A stretch of DNA of 32,159 bases from the NCBI GenBank assembly GCA_964615765.1, contig CAZTQN010000040.1:1-32159 (forward strand), read 5' to 3'. The stretch is from CAZTQN01 sp964615765. Lineage in GTDB: Bacteria > Planctomycetota > Phycisphaerae > Phycisphaerales > UBA1924. The position numbers were made by a program, and so were the translations under genes. The notes beneath the pieces are model-generated. The model was not told the origin of the DNA. It worked only from the letters and a program-made list of their open reading frames with translations, and searched no databases. Each line of letters starts with the position of its first letter. Position 1 is the first letter of the stretch. Of the stretch, positions 13,171 to 20,974 are shown piece after piece.

Positions 13171-14250
13171 TCACGGCACCGGCACCGAATCAAGGATCGA
13201 CTTGACCACCTCGTCCGAGGTGATCTCGCGCGCCTCCGCCTCGTAGCTCACGATCACGCGGTGTCGCAGCACGTCCGGCGCCACCGCCTTCACGTCCCCC
13301 GGCGTCACATACCCGCGCCCTTCGAGCAGCGCCAGCGCCCGAGCCGCCTGCGCCAGCGCGATCGTCGCACGCGGCGAGGCCCCGAACTCGATCAGCCCCG
13401 CAAGGTCTTCACGCTCCGCGCCGCCGCCTGTCCCCGCGGCGGGCCGCCCGTTCTCTGGCGCGCCGCGCGTCGTGAGCACGATGTCCACGATGTAGTCCTT
13501 CACGCGCTCATCGATGTGCACGCGATCGACCATCGCCCGGGCCGCCGCGATGTGCCGCAGGGCCACGCTCGCCTGCGTCGGCATGTCCAGCCGGTGCCCG
13601 CTGACGCGGTCGAGGATCGCCCGCTCCTGTGCACGCGTCGGGTACGTCACGATCAGTTTGAGCATGAACCGGTCGACCTGCGCCTCGGGCAGCGGGTATG
13701 TCCCTTCCTGCTCGATGGGGTTCTGCGTCGCCAGCACCAGGAACGGGTCCGGCAGCGCGTACGTCTCGTCGCCGATCGTCACGTGCCGTTCCTGCATTGC
13801 CTCCAGCAGCGCCGACTGCACCTTCGCCGGCGCACGGTTAATCTCGTCCGCCAGCACGATGTTCGCGAACACCGGCCCTTTGCGCGGCGTGAACGTCCCG
13901 TCCTTCGGGCTATAGATCAGCGTCCCCACAAGGTCCGCCGGTAGCAGGTCCGGCGTGAACTGGATCCGCTTGAACGTCGCGTCGATCGCCCGCGCCAGCG
14001 TCGACACCGTCAGCGTCTTCGCCAGCCCCGGCACACCTTCCAGCAGCACGTGCCCGCCCGTCAACAGCCCGATGAGCAGCCCGCGCACCATCGCGTCCTG
14101 ACCGACGATCACCCGCCCGATCCGCTCCGTCAGCCCGGCCAGCGGCCCGCTCACGCTTGCGATCTCGTCCGGCGTCGGCGTCGTCGGCTGTCCGTGGGCG
14201 GAGTGGGGGGGGGAAGGGGGGTGGGGAGTGGGAACACTCGACTGCTGCAT
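13171..14250 (-). CDS. moxR: MoxR-type AAA+ ATPase
   Basis: 359 aa. Walker A GVPGLAKT, Walker B IVLADEINRAP and sensor 1 LATQNP are intact, with the MoxR-typical segments LLEAMQERHVTI and PLPEAQVDRFMLK. MoxR proteins are chaperone-like ATPases that act on vWA-containing partners, here presumably DUF58, BatA and BatB encoded downstream. The start at 14250 is supported by a GGAGG ribosome-binding site (14260-14264) nine bases upstream. The first 25 residues are Pro/Ser/His-rich and encoded by an unusual C-rich tract. It is the first gene of the eight-gene operon, and a promoter-like TACGAT lies 36 bases upstream of its start. Confidence 0.95.
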   Translation of the reverse strand: MQQSSVPTPHPPSPPHSAHGQPTTPTPDEIASVSGPLAGLTERIGRVIVGQDAMVRGLLIGLLTGGHVLLEGVPGLAKTLTVSTLARAIDATFKRIQFTPDLLPADLVGTLIYSPKDGTFTPRKGPVFANIVLADEINRAPAKVQSALLEAMQERHVTIGDETYALPDPFLVLATQNPIEQEGTYPLPEAQVDRFMLKLIVTYPTRAQERAILDRVSGHRLDMPTQASVALRHIAAARAMVDRVHIDERVKDYIVDIVLTTRGAPENGRPAAGTGGGAEREDLAGLIEFGASPRATIALAQAARALALLEGRGYVTPGDVKAVAPDVLRHRVIVSYEAEAREITSDEVVKSILDSVPVP

Positions 14251-14285
14251 CCGTCCGGTCCTCCGCGTCGCCGGGCGCCCGCACC

Positions 14286-14291
14286 ATCGTA
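14286..14291 (-). promoter_or_regulatory. Possible -10 element of the moxR/bat operon
   Basis: TACGAT on the minus strand, the most AT-rich hexamer in the leader, lies between the moxR start (with its GGAGG) and upstream GC-rich sequence. No convincing -35 hexamer is visible at normal spacing. It is supported only by position and by similar TAnnnT hexamers before other genes here. Confidence 0.3.
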
Positions 14292-14406
14292 CCGATAACG
14301 CGCCGCCCGCCGCCTTGCGTGTCTCCGCCCGCGCTCAGACGCGCGGCGGCCCTTGCTCCGTCATGCCCGCCGCCGCGCCAATCCCGCCAACCCCGCGCGC
14401 GACAAC

Positions 14407-14448
14407 GCGGGCGTGCGCTCACCCATCCCCACAGGTGCGCACGCCCGC
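14407..14448 (-). terminator. Perfect hairpin after the DUF3467 gene
   Basis: A perfect 12-bp inverted repeat (14407-14418 against 14437-14448, arm GCGGGCGTGCGC) with an 18-nt loop begins 22 bases after the DUF3467 stop. It has no U-tract on either strand, so it could be a weak or factor-assisted terminator, an mRNA 3' stabiliser or a protein site. The position fits transcript-end processing for the minus-strand gene. Confidence 0.5.
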
Positions 14449-14470
14449 ATCGTTCACGTCAGACGACGGT

Positions 14471-14800
14471 TCAGTCGGCCAGGCGCGGGTTGTTCCCGCC
14501 GCGCTGCTGCTGAGGCGGGTTGAGCTGGATCTCGCCGTTCTGCTCTTCGTACTGGCGGATCACCTGGCCCAGGCTGATCGCCAGGCGCTTGGCCCCGCGC
14601 CAGTTCAGCACCACGCGCGACCCGACGGAAAACAGGAGCGCCGGCGAGTTGTCCGGCGTCGGCATCGGGAGGTTGATCCCGAAGTCCAGCACCACTTCGT
14701 CCGCCGTCGTCGAAGTACGGATCGTGTTCGCGTACGTCGTGTTCATCCGCGTCTCGTCGATGCGGAGCTGAACTTGCTGCTGCTGCGGTTGTTCGGCCAT
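14471..14800 (-). CDS. DUF3467 domain protein
   Basis: 109 aa, soluble, no signal peptide. The core matches the DUF3467 pattern: YANTIRTSTTADEVVLDFG, then RVVLNWRGAKRLAISLGQVI and RQYEEQNGEIQL. Gln/Asn/Arg-rich tails flank it. The frame stays open upstream, but ATG at 14800 is preceded by GGAG (14808-14811) at seven bases and begins the family-length protein, so it was chosen. The family is widespread and has no known function. The gene lies downstream of the GH31 gene on the same strand, separated by 116 bases that contain a hairpin, so it is probably its own unit. Confidence 0.85.
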   Translation of the reverse strand: MAEQPQQQQVQLRIDETRMNTTYANTIRTSTTADEVVLDFGINLPMPTPDNSPALLFSVGSRVVLNWRGAKRLAISLGQVIRQYEEQNGEIQLNPPQQQRGGNNPRLAD

Positions 14801-14829
14801 CTGAAAACTCCTTCGTGCACGCATCCCCC

Positions 14830-14852
14830 GGCGCCGCGCGATTCGCGGCGCC
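14830..14852 (-). terminator. Short GC hairpin between GH31 and DUF3467 genes
   Basis: A perfect 9-bp inverted repeat GGCGCCGCG/CGCGGCGCC with a five-base loop lies 64 bases past the GH31 stop and 30 bases before the DUF3467 start. There is no U-tract. It may be a transcript end for GH31 or a leader structure of the next gene. Confidence 0.35.
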
Positions 14853-14916
14853 CGCGGGGCCCCCACGATAGCCCCCCGGACCTTCACGGTCCCCATCTCC
14901 TGCCCGTCGTCCGGGC

Positions 14917-17262
14917 TCAGTTCCCCGGCACCGGCGGCCGCGACAAGTTCCACGCCTGCGGCTTCACCCGCGTCGTGTCGATCGTCAGCGACTGCCCGTC
15001 CGTCACCGTGCCCGTCCAGTACTGCCCGCCGTCCAGGATCATCACCTGCACCTGCCGCGGCGTCTTGGCACGATTGCCCTCCGTCCCCGCGACCTCCACC
15101 TTCACCTGCGTGCCCGTCCGCTTCGCGGTGTACTTCGTGATCAGGTAGTCGCCACGCTGATACTCGAAGCCGTCCCCGGCGTCCTCGTACAGCGTGCCCT
15201 GCGCTTGGCCCTGCTCGTCCAAGCTCACCAGCAGCGTCAACGGGTCCAGCGGCTTCTCGCCCGTCCACTGCATGATCGGGCCCGCCGGAACGATGTGCCC
15301 GCCGCGCACAAGCAGCCGCGGCAGGTCCGGGTGCAGCCCTTCATTCACCAGCAGCACGGGGTTCCAGATCCCCTTGGGCTTCACCGAGGCACGGTCGGCC
15401 TCCGGCGTCGGCTGCGCCACCACCAACAGCCCGTCTCCCAGCAGGAACGAGTCGTCTTCGCTCCGCAGCGCCGCGTCCTTCGGGTCCGCGAAGAACGTCG
15501 GCCGCAGCACCGGCATTCCCGTCGTCGACGCCTCGTGGAACAGCGTGTACAAGTACGGCATCAGCCGGTACCGGCGCTCCAGCGCCAGCCGCGACGTCTG
15601 CTCCGTCTCCGCGCCGAACGACCACGGCTCCTTGTCGATGTTCCCCTTCCCCGTGTGCCCGCGGCTGAACGGCAACAGCGATCCGATCCCCATCCACCGC
15701 GCAAAGTGCTGCGCACGCACGCGCCGCGTGTCGTCCGCGTCCTTGCCCTGCGGCCCGTTCCCGTTGAACCCGCCGATGTCCGGCCCGATGAACGGCGCCC
15801 CCGACAGCCCAAGGTTCGCCGCCATCGAGATCGAGTTCTCAACGTCTTCCCACGTCGCGTTGTTGTCCCCCGTCCACGTCGCCGCGTACCGGTGCGAGCC
15901 CATGTGCCCCGCACGCGTCAGCACGAACGGCCGCTTGTCCGGGTTGGCCTGAAGGATCCCGTCGAAGGTCCCCTTCGCCATCAGCGTCCCGTACACGTTG
16001 TGATACTTCAGGTGCGGGCCCTTGGGCAGTTCCCCGCCGTAGTCCCACTTCCCGCCCAGGTGCACGTTGTCCTCCGGCATCGTCTTGCTCTTGACGTTGA
16101 ACACCGCCGGCTCGTTCATGTCGTTCCACACGCCGTCGACGCCCTGGGCCATGAAGTCCTTGTACAGCCCGCGCCACCAGTCGCGCACGTCCGGCCGCGT
16201 GTAGTCCGGGAAGTTGCACCACCCGGGCCACACCTCGCCGCGATACGTCTCGCCCGACGCCGACGTCACCCACACCTTCTTCGCGTCGCCCTGGTCATTG
16301 ACCCAGAACCCCGGCTCATCCTTCACGCCCGGGTTGATCATCCAGATGTTCGAGAACCCCAGCTTGTCCAGGTCCGCATTGAGCTTCTTCGGATCCGGGA
16401 AGTACTCCTTGTTGAAGGAGAAGACCTTGAACTGGTCCATGTAGTCAATGTCCATCCAGATCACGTCCGCCGGGATCTTCCGATCACGGAACCCCTGCGC
16501 GATCTCGCGCACCCGCGCCTCCGGGTAGTACGAATACCGGCACTGGTGATACCCCACCGCCCACTTCGGCGGCAGCGGCATCGTCCCCACCAGTTCCGCC
16601 AATCCCTTCATCACTTCCTGCGGCGAGGCCCGATCGATGATGTACACCGGGTACGCCGCGCCCTCGCCGCGGAACACGATGCTCCCGCCCGGCCCCGGCC
16701 GCCCCGATTCCGACTCGCCCGTCGGCTCGCCCGTCAGGTCCATCTCGACGCGCCAGGTCGTGTCGGCGAGCACGCCGAACGCCGTCCCGTCCGCCCGCAC
16801 CGCCAGCACCCACGGGTGCGACTGGTACAGCGACTCGTTCGCCTCGGTATAGCCGTACGCGTCGGTGTTCCAGGCCACCGTCTTCCGCCCGTTCCGCAGC
16901 AGCGGCCCGGCGATCTCGCCCGTCCCGTACAGCGACGTCCCCGCCTCCAGGTTCACCTTCACCGCGTGCCGCCCGTCCGCGTCCGTCCAGAACAAGGGCT
17001 GCACCTTGACGGACCCGTCGACCTTCCCCGTCGCCTTGACATCCGTCGGCCAGCGCAGCGCGACCGACGTCGCGAACGACCTGACATCCAGCCCCGGCCC
17101 ATGGAACCGCGCGATCCCCCCGCCGAACGCCGCGCCCTCCGGCAGCTTCGGCGTCACCAGCTCGCCCACGCCGGGCGACTGCGCCCCCGCGGTGCCCGCC
17201 AGGGCCACAAGCACAAGAACACTGACGCCACGAGCCATGCGCCGACGCGGATTCGAGGTCAT
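14917..17262 (-). CDS. Exported glycoside hydrolase family 31 alpha-glucosidase-like enzyme
   Basis: 781 aa with an N-terminal signal peptide (hydrophobic core SVLVLVALAGTAGAQ). GH31 enzymes remove terminal alpha-linked sugars with retention. The catalytic nucleophile is visible in GVWNDMNEPAVF near residue 380, and the acid/base Asp in ATWTGDNNATWEDVE near residue 465; other family blocks are WAVGYHQCRYSYY and VIWMDIDYMD. The C-terminal beta-domains (RLLVRGGHIVPAGP and DAGDGFEYQRGDY) are present, so the enzyme looks complete. ATG at 17262 was chosen, with AGGGAG ten bases upstream; an in-frame ATG at 17238 would give a shorter signal peptide. Neighbours give no operon context. Substrate (maltose, isomaltose, xyloside) cannot be read from the sequence. 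Confidence 0.93.
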   Translation of the reverse strand: MTSNPRRRMARGVSVLVLVALAGTAGAQSPGVGELVTPKLPEGAAFGGGIARFHGPGLDVRSFATSVALRWPTDVKATGKVDGSVKVQPLFWTDADGRHAVKVNLEAGTSLYGTGEIAGPLLRNGRKTVAWNTDAYGYTEANESLYQSHPWVLAVRADGTAFGVLADTTWRVEMDLTGEPTGESESGRPGPGGSIVFRGEGAAYPVYIIDRASPQEVMKGLAELVGTMPLPPKWAVGYHQCRYSYYPEARVREIAQGFRDRKIPADVIWMDIDYMDQFKVFSFNKEYFPDPKKLNADLDKLGFSNIWMINPGVKDEPGFWVNDQGDAKKVWVTSASGETYRGEVWPGWCNFPDYTRPDVRDWWRGLYKDFMAQGVDGVWNDMNEPAVFNVKSKTMPEDNVHLGGKWDYGGELPKGPHLKYHNVYGTLMAKGTFDGILQANPDKRPFVLTRAGHMGSHRYAATWTGDNNATWEDVENSISMAANLGLSGAPFIGPDIGGFNGNGPQGKDADDTRRVRAQHFARWMGIGSLLPFSRGHTGKGNIDKEPWSFGAETEQTSRLALERRYRLMPYLYTLFHEASTTGMPVLRPTFFADPKDAALRSEDDSFLLGDGLLVVAQPTPEADRASVKPKGIWNPVLLVNEGLHPDLPRLLVRGGHIVPAGPIMQWTGEKPLDPLTLLVSLDEQGQAQGTLYEDAGDGFEYQRGDYLITKYTAKRTGTQVKVEVAGTEGNRAKTPRQVQVMILDGGQYWTGTVTDGQSLTIDTTRVKPQAWNLSRPPVPGN

Positions 17263-17321
17263 TCGAGGAGTTCTCCCTGTTGTCCCGGCCGCGAAGTTCG
17301 TGCAACCTCGGCCGGGGGTCC

Positions 17322-17327
17322 ATGCTA
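17322..17327 (-). promoter_or_regulatory. Possible -10 element of the GH31 gene
   Basis: TAGCAT on the minus strand, 59 bases before the GH31 start in the 128-base divergent spacer shared with the thpR-like gene. An identical hexamer precedes the glutathione-peroxidase gene. No clear -35 is seen. Confidence 0.25.
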
Positions 17328-17390
17328 GCCCCCGCCCCCGCGCCGGCCGGGGAAACCGCCAGCCCGACGCACCGCCTTCTACCGTCCCAC

Positions 17391-17972
17391 GTGCCCCGCG
17401 CCGCAATCCGCCTCTTCGTCGCCATCTACCCCCCGCCCCCCGCAGCGAGCGCTCTGCTCCGCACGCTCGACCACCCCGCACTCCTCCCCGCGCTTCCCCC
17501 GCACCGCCGCACACCCGCCGAGCAACTCCACCTCACCCTCCTCTTCCTCGGCGACACCGACCCGCGCCACCTCGACTGGGTCACCGAGAGCGTCGACCGC
17601 GCCGCCGCCGGCCTCTCCGAAATCACGCTCACGCCCCAGCGCCTCATCGCCCTGCCCAAGCGACCCGCCGCCCGCCTCATCGCCATCGAGACCGACGCCC
17701 CGCCCGTCCTGCTCGAACTCCAGCGCCGCCTCGCCACCCGCCTCGCCGACCCCGCGCGGCGGAGCAAAGACCGCTTCACACCCCACCTCACGCTCGCCCG
17801 CTTCACCGACGACGGCCGCGGCGCCGACACCACCGCCCTCGCCGCCGCGCTCGACACGACCGCGCCGCCGCCCGCGCCGTTTGCCGTCACCCACATCCAT
17901 CTCGTCGCCAGCCGCCTCCGCCCGGCCGGCGCTGAGCATGCGCCCGTGCACACCGTTGTGCTCGCGGGCTGA
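17391..17972 (+). CDS. thpR: RNA 2',3'-cyclic phosphodiesterase (ThpR/LigT family)
   Basis: 193 aa cytoplasmic protein of the 2H phosphoesterase superfamily. The two catalytic HxT motifs are intact: HLTLLFLG at residues 47-54 and HLTLARF at 132-138. The N-terminal IRLFVAI strand, directly after the start, is family-typical. These enzymes open 2',3'-cyclic phosphates in RNA to 2'-phosphate ends. GTG at 17391 was chosen because it gives the usual length (about 180-195); no clear ribosome-binding site is present, and in-frame starts upstream (17322, 17280) would add 23-37 poorly conserved residues. It is divergent from the GH31 gene and 64 bases before the EEP gene. Confidence 0.88.
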   Translation: MPRAAIRLFVAIYPPPPAASALLRTLDHPALLPALPPHRRTPAEQLHLTLLFLGDTDPRHLDWVTESVDRAAAGLSEITLTPQRLIALPKRPAARLIAIETDAPPVLLELQRRLATRLADPARRSKDRFTPHLTLARFTDDGRGADTTALAAALDTTAPPPAPFAVTHIHLVASRLRPAGAEHAPVHTVVLAG

Positions 17973-18001
17973 TCGCGCACGAGCCGGCGCGATTGCCTCA
18001 C

Positions 18002-18007
18002 TACCAT
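18002..18007 (+). promoter_or_regulatory. Possible -10 element of the EEP/dockerin gene
   Basis: TACCAT lies 29 bases before the ATG at 18037 and just after the thpR stop. The gene has a GGAAAGG ribosome-binding site at 18024-18030. There is no obvious -35. Confidence 0.25.
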
Positions 18008-18036
18008 GCCCGTCTGTTCATTCCGGAAAGGCCCGC

Positions 18037-19590
18037 ATGTCGCCCGATCAGTCTCGTCGCGCGTTCCAGCCGCGTTCTCCGCTCGCCGCGCTTCTGCTCG
18101 CGGCGATCGCCGCCCCCGCCGCCGCGCAGCCCGTCATCGACGGCGTGCTCTCCGAATGGCCGACCATCCCCGCGATTCGCACCGACCCCGTCGGCGACGC
18201 TAGCGGCCCGCTCGATCTCACCGAAGTCCGCGCTGCCTCCAGCGGCTCGACGCTCTACGTCCAGCTCGCCTTCGCCAACACCTTCAACCTCTCCTCTGGC
18301 CCCTCGAGCAACCCGACGCTCCGCATGACCGTCTCCGCTTCCGCGCCGACGGCGCGCAGCATCACCATCGACTTCCGCGCCCGCCGCGCATGGCTCGACG
18401 GCAACTCCGCCGTCACCACCCCCTGGACCACGCTCAACTTCGTCGCCCTCCCGACGACCGCCTCGAACCGCTTCGAGCTCAAGGTCGACCTCGCCGCCAT
18501 CGGCCTGGGCGTCGGCGTCCCCGTGCGGATCCAGTTCGACACCGCCGACACGCTTTCTACACCGCTGGAGATCACGCTCGACACGCCCGCGACGACCCCG
18601 CCGCGCCGTCAGATCACTCGCCCATCGTGCCCCACGCTCCGCGTCGCGTCGTGGAACACGCTGACGACAGGCCTCACCAACGCGGCCCGCCGCCCCGCCC
18701 TGCTCCGCTCGATCGACGCCGTCGACGCCGACATCTACTGCTTCAGCGAGGAGTACAACAGTTCGCAGGCCCAGATCCTCCAAGCCCTCACCGACGCCGA
18801 CCCGCTCGACAACGGCCTCCCCTGGAACGTCTACAAAGACGGCGAGCTCGTCATCGCCAGCCAGCGCGCGATCATCCCCGTACCGATCTCGACCGCATAC
18901 CAGGCCGCCGTCGTCCGCGGCGCCCCCGGCACGCCGGACCTGCTGGTCATCAACAACCACCTCAAGTGCTGCGGCTATATCGGCAACGCCGACGACAACC
19001 AGCGCATCGCCCAGACCGCCGCCGCCATCGCCGACATCGCCAATCTCCGCGCCGGCGCGCTGGGCCCCGCCCTGCAGAATTATCAGAACGCCCCCGCGAT
19101 CGTCGTCGGCGACTGGAACCTCGTCGGCAGTTCCACGCCGATGGACCTCTGGACCGCCGCCCCCGCCCCCGGCCTTACGCGCCTGCTCACACGCTCCATC
19201 ATCGGGAACGAAACCTGGACCTGGCGCGACGCCGACGGGCTGGGGTTCTGGCCCGGCGCACTCGACGCGGTCGCGTATGACGCCGCCCGTCTCCGCGTCC
19301 GCGACGCCTTCAACCTCGACACCACGCAGCTCACCCCGCCGCAGTTCACCGCGGCCGGCCTCCTCGCCGCCGACAGTCTCACCGCCAGCGATCACCTCAT
19401 GATGGTCATCGATCTCGCCCTCGGCCCCGCCGCCGACTTCAACGCCTCCGGCGACCCCACCGTGCAGGACATCTTCGATTTCCTCGGCCAGTTCTTCCTC
19501 GCCGCACCCCGCGCCGACGTCAACGCCGACAACACCGTCTCCGTGCAGGACCTCTTCGACTACCTCACGGCGTACTTCGGCGGCTGCTGA
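18037..19590 (+). CDS. Exported endonuclease/exonuclease/phosphatase-fold protein with CBM9-like and dockerin-like modules
   Basis: 517 aa. A signal peptide (LAALLLAAIAAPAAAQ) is followed by a CBM9/DOMON-like beta-sandwich (about 28-185; VIDGVLSEWPTI, then DPVGDASGPLDLTEV). The EEP domain spans about 200-465, with catalytic motifs LRVASWNTL, CFSEEYNS, INNHLKCCGY, VVGDWNLVGS and SDHLMMVID, so the metal-dependent phosphoesterase site looks complete. Two dockerin-like DxNxDxxVxVQDxFD repeats (ADFNASGDPTVQDIFDFL and ADVNADNTVSVQDLFDYL) end in FGGC at the very C-terminus. In planctomycetes this kind of tail with terminal Gly-Cys is a recurring sorting or anchoring module. The substrate could be nucleic acid, a lipid phosphate or a sugar phosphate. 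The ATG is preceded by GGAAAGG at six bases. Confidence 0.85.
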   Translation: MSPDQSRRAFQPRSPLAALLLAAIAAPAAAQPVIDGVLSEWPTIPAIRTDPVGDASGPLDLTEVRAASSGSTLYVQLAFANTFNLSSGPSSNPTLRMTVSASAPTARSITIDFRARRAWLDGNSAVTTPWTTLNFVALPTTASNRFELKVDLAAIGLGVGVPVRIQFDTADTLSTPLEITLDTPATTPPRRQITRPSCPTLRVASWNTLTTGLTNAARRPALLRSIDAVDADIYCFSEEYNSSQAQILQALTDADPLDNGLPWNVYKDGELVIASQRAIIPVPISTAYQAAVVRGAPGTPDLLVINNHLKCCGYIGNADDNQRIAQTAAAIADIANLRAGALGPALQNYQNAPAIVVGDWNLVGSSTPMDLWTAAPAPGLTRLLTRSIIGNETWTWRDADGLGFWPGALDAVAYDAARLRVRDAFNLDTTQLTPPQFTAAGLLAADSLTASDHLMMVIDLALGPAADFNASGDPTVQDIFDFLGQFFLAAPRADVNADNTVSVQDLFDYLTAYFGGC

Positions 19591-20732
19591 TCCGCGGCGT
19601 CCCCCTGGCCCGCCGGCACGCCCCCGGTCCGACGCCGCGCGCGCATCTGCTCGTACACCACTTCCAGCACGTCCTCAACCTGAATCCGCGCCATCAGCGT
19701 CCGCCCCGCCGCCTCGTCCTTGTGCTCGAGCCGGTCCCCCGGCATCACCCGCTGCACCACGTGGTGCGACCGCAGATACGGCCCAACCCGGTCCACACGC
19801 GTCGGCCCGTACAGCCCGACCAGCGGCCGCCCGAACCCGACGGCCATGTGAATCGCCGCCGAGTCCGACCCGACCACCAGCGACGCCCCCTCGATCACCG
19901 CCATCAACTGCCCCACGCTCGTCCGCCCCACCAGGCTCACCACGCGCGGGTCGTTCCCGCACCGCTCCAGCAGCTCCGCGCACGAGCCCGCCTCCGACGC
20001 TGAGCCCGTAATCACCGCCCCGTCCAGCCCCATCGCCGGGTCCGCCAGCAGTCGCCGGATCAACTCCGCGTGCCGGTCCATCGCCCACACCTTCCCCGGC
20101 CAGCGCGACGTCGGCGCCACCGCCACATACCGTCCGATACGCCCCGAGACCTCGGCCCGGACGAACTGCCGCTCCGCCTCGCCGGTATACAACCGCATGT
20201 CGCGCACCGGCTCGATGCCCGCCGCCTCGACCAGCGCGAGCATCCGGTCGACGGTGTGCAGGGCCCCGCCGCCCCGTCCGCCCGCCCCGCCGCCCCCCGC
20301 GCTGTCCGCGTCGACGCGCCGGTTGACCCCGATCCACCCGAACTCCCCCGCGTCGGTGTGCCCGATCCGCACCGGAGCGCCCGTCCACCACGCGATGAAC
20401 CCCGACCGCGCCAGCCCCTGGCAATCCACCACCATGTCATACCGGCTGCCGCGCAGGTCCCGCAGGAACGCCCCCGCACGGCTCGCGCACTCCCGTTGCC
20501 ACAGTTTGCGGAACGCCCCGCGCGGGAACGGCACCGCCCGCCCAAGGTCCGGATGGTGCTCGATCGCCGCCCGGAACGTGTCCTGCACCAGCCAGTCCAC
20601 CCGCGCCCCGGGCAACGCCCGCTTCAGGCTGACAAGGACCGGCACCGAGCGGCACACATCCCCCAGCGCGCTGGGCCGCACGATCAGCACGCTCCCCGTG
20701 CGCCCGGCATCGATCGCAAACCGCGCTGCCAT
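19560..20732 (-). CDS. Glycosyltransferase family 9 (heptosyltransferase-like)
   Basis: 390 aa. The N-terminal VLIVRPSALGDVCRSVPV motif and C-terminal SLVVGSDSAAIHMAVGFGRPLVGLYGPT block are diagnostic for GT9 enzymes, which transfer heptose or related sugars from ADP-sugars onto lipopolysaccharide core. A Gly/Ala-rich loop (about residues 167-182) lies between the two Rossmann-like halves. The 3' end overlaps the convergent EEP gene by 31 bases. ATG at 20732 was chosen because it puts the first strand about 14 residues in; an in-frame ATG at 20813 has a GGAGG 12 bases upstream and would add 27 Arg/Ala-rich residues. No other LPS genes are adjacent, so the acceptor is unknown. Confidence 0.88.
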   Translation of the reverse strand: MAARFAIDAGRTGSVLIVRPSALGDVCRSVPVLVSLKRALPGARVDWLVQDTFRAAIEHHPDLGRAVPFPRGAFRKLWQRECASRAGAFLRDLRGSRYDMVVDCQGLARSGFIAWWTGAPVRIGHTDAGEFGWIGVNRRVDADSAGGGGAGGRGGGALHTVDRMLALVEAAGIEPVRDMRLYTGEAERQFVRAEVSGRIGRYVAVAPTSRWPGKVWAMDRHAELIRRLLADPAMGLDGAVITGSASEAGSCAELLERCGNDPRVVSLVGRTSVGQLMAVIEGASLVVGSDSAAIHMAVGFGRPLVGLYGPTRVDRVGPYLRSHHVVQRVMPGDRLEHKDEAAGRTLMARIQVEDVLEVVYEQMRARRRTGGVPAGQGDAADQQPPKYAVR

Positions 20733-20848
20733 CCCAGCCCTGTTCTCTCGAGCCCCGGCCAGCGCCGGTGCGCTTCGACCAGTCCCGTGCCGCTCGTGCG
20801 CTCGGGCCGCCATGCCGGCCGCCCGCCTCCGTCCCGCCTCGCCCCGCG

Positions 20849-20854
20849 ATCATA
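20849..20854 (-). promoter_or_regulatory. Possible -10 element of the GT9 gene
   Basis: TATGAT on the minus strand in the 242-base divergent spacer 20733-20974. It lies 35 bases before the alternative ATG at 20813, which modestly favours that longer start. There is no clear -35. On the plus strand the same spacer has TACCAT at 20891-20896, a possible -10 for the next gene. Confidence 0.3.
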
Positions 20855-20974
20855 GTCGCCGTTTTCGCACCCCTTCCCCGCACACCCGCGTACCATCCGC
20901 CCTTCTCGGGCCGCGCCGCGCCCCCGCGCCGCTCCCCGCGGCACGCCGGGCGCCGGTGGGAGGTTGAACACCCT

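Noticed and set aside
14801..15268. N-terminal extension of the DUF3467 frame
   Set aside because: It runs into the GH31 3' end out of phase and has Gly/Arg/Ala shadow composition; ATG 14800 has a good GGAG.
15205..17328. Plus-strand frame of 707 codons opposite the GH31 gene
   Set aside because: Its translation is Arg/His/Pro/Val-rich without motifs, while the minus strand carries all GH31 catalytic blocks.
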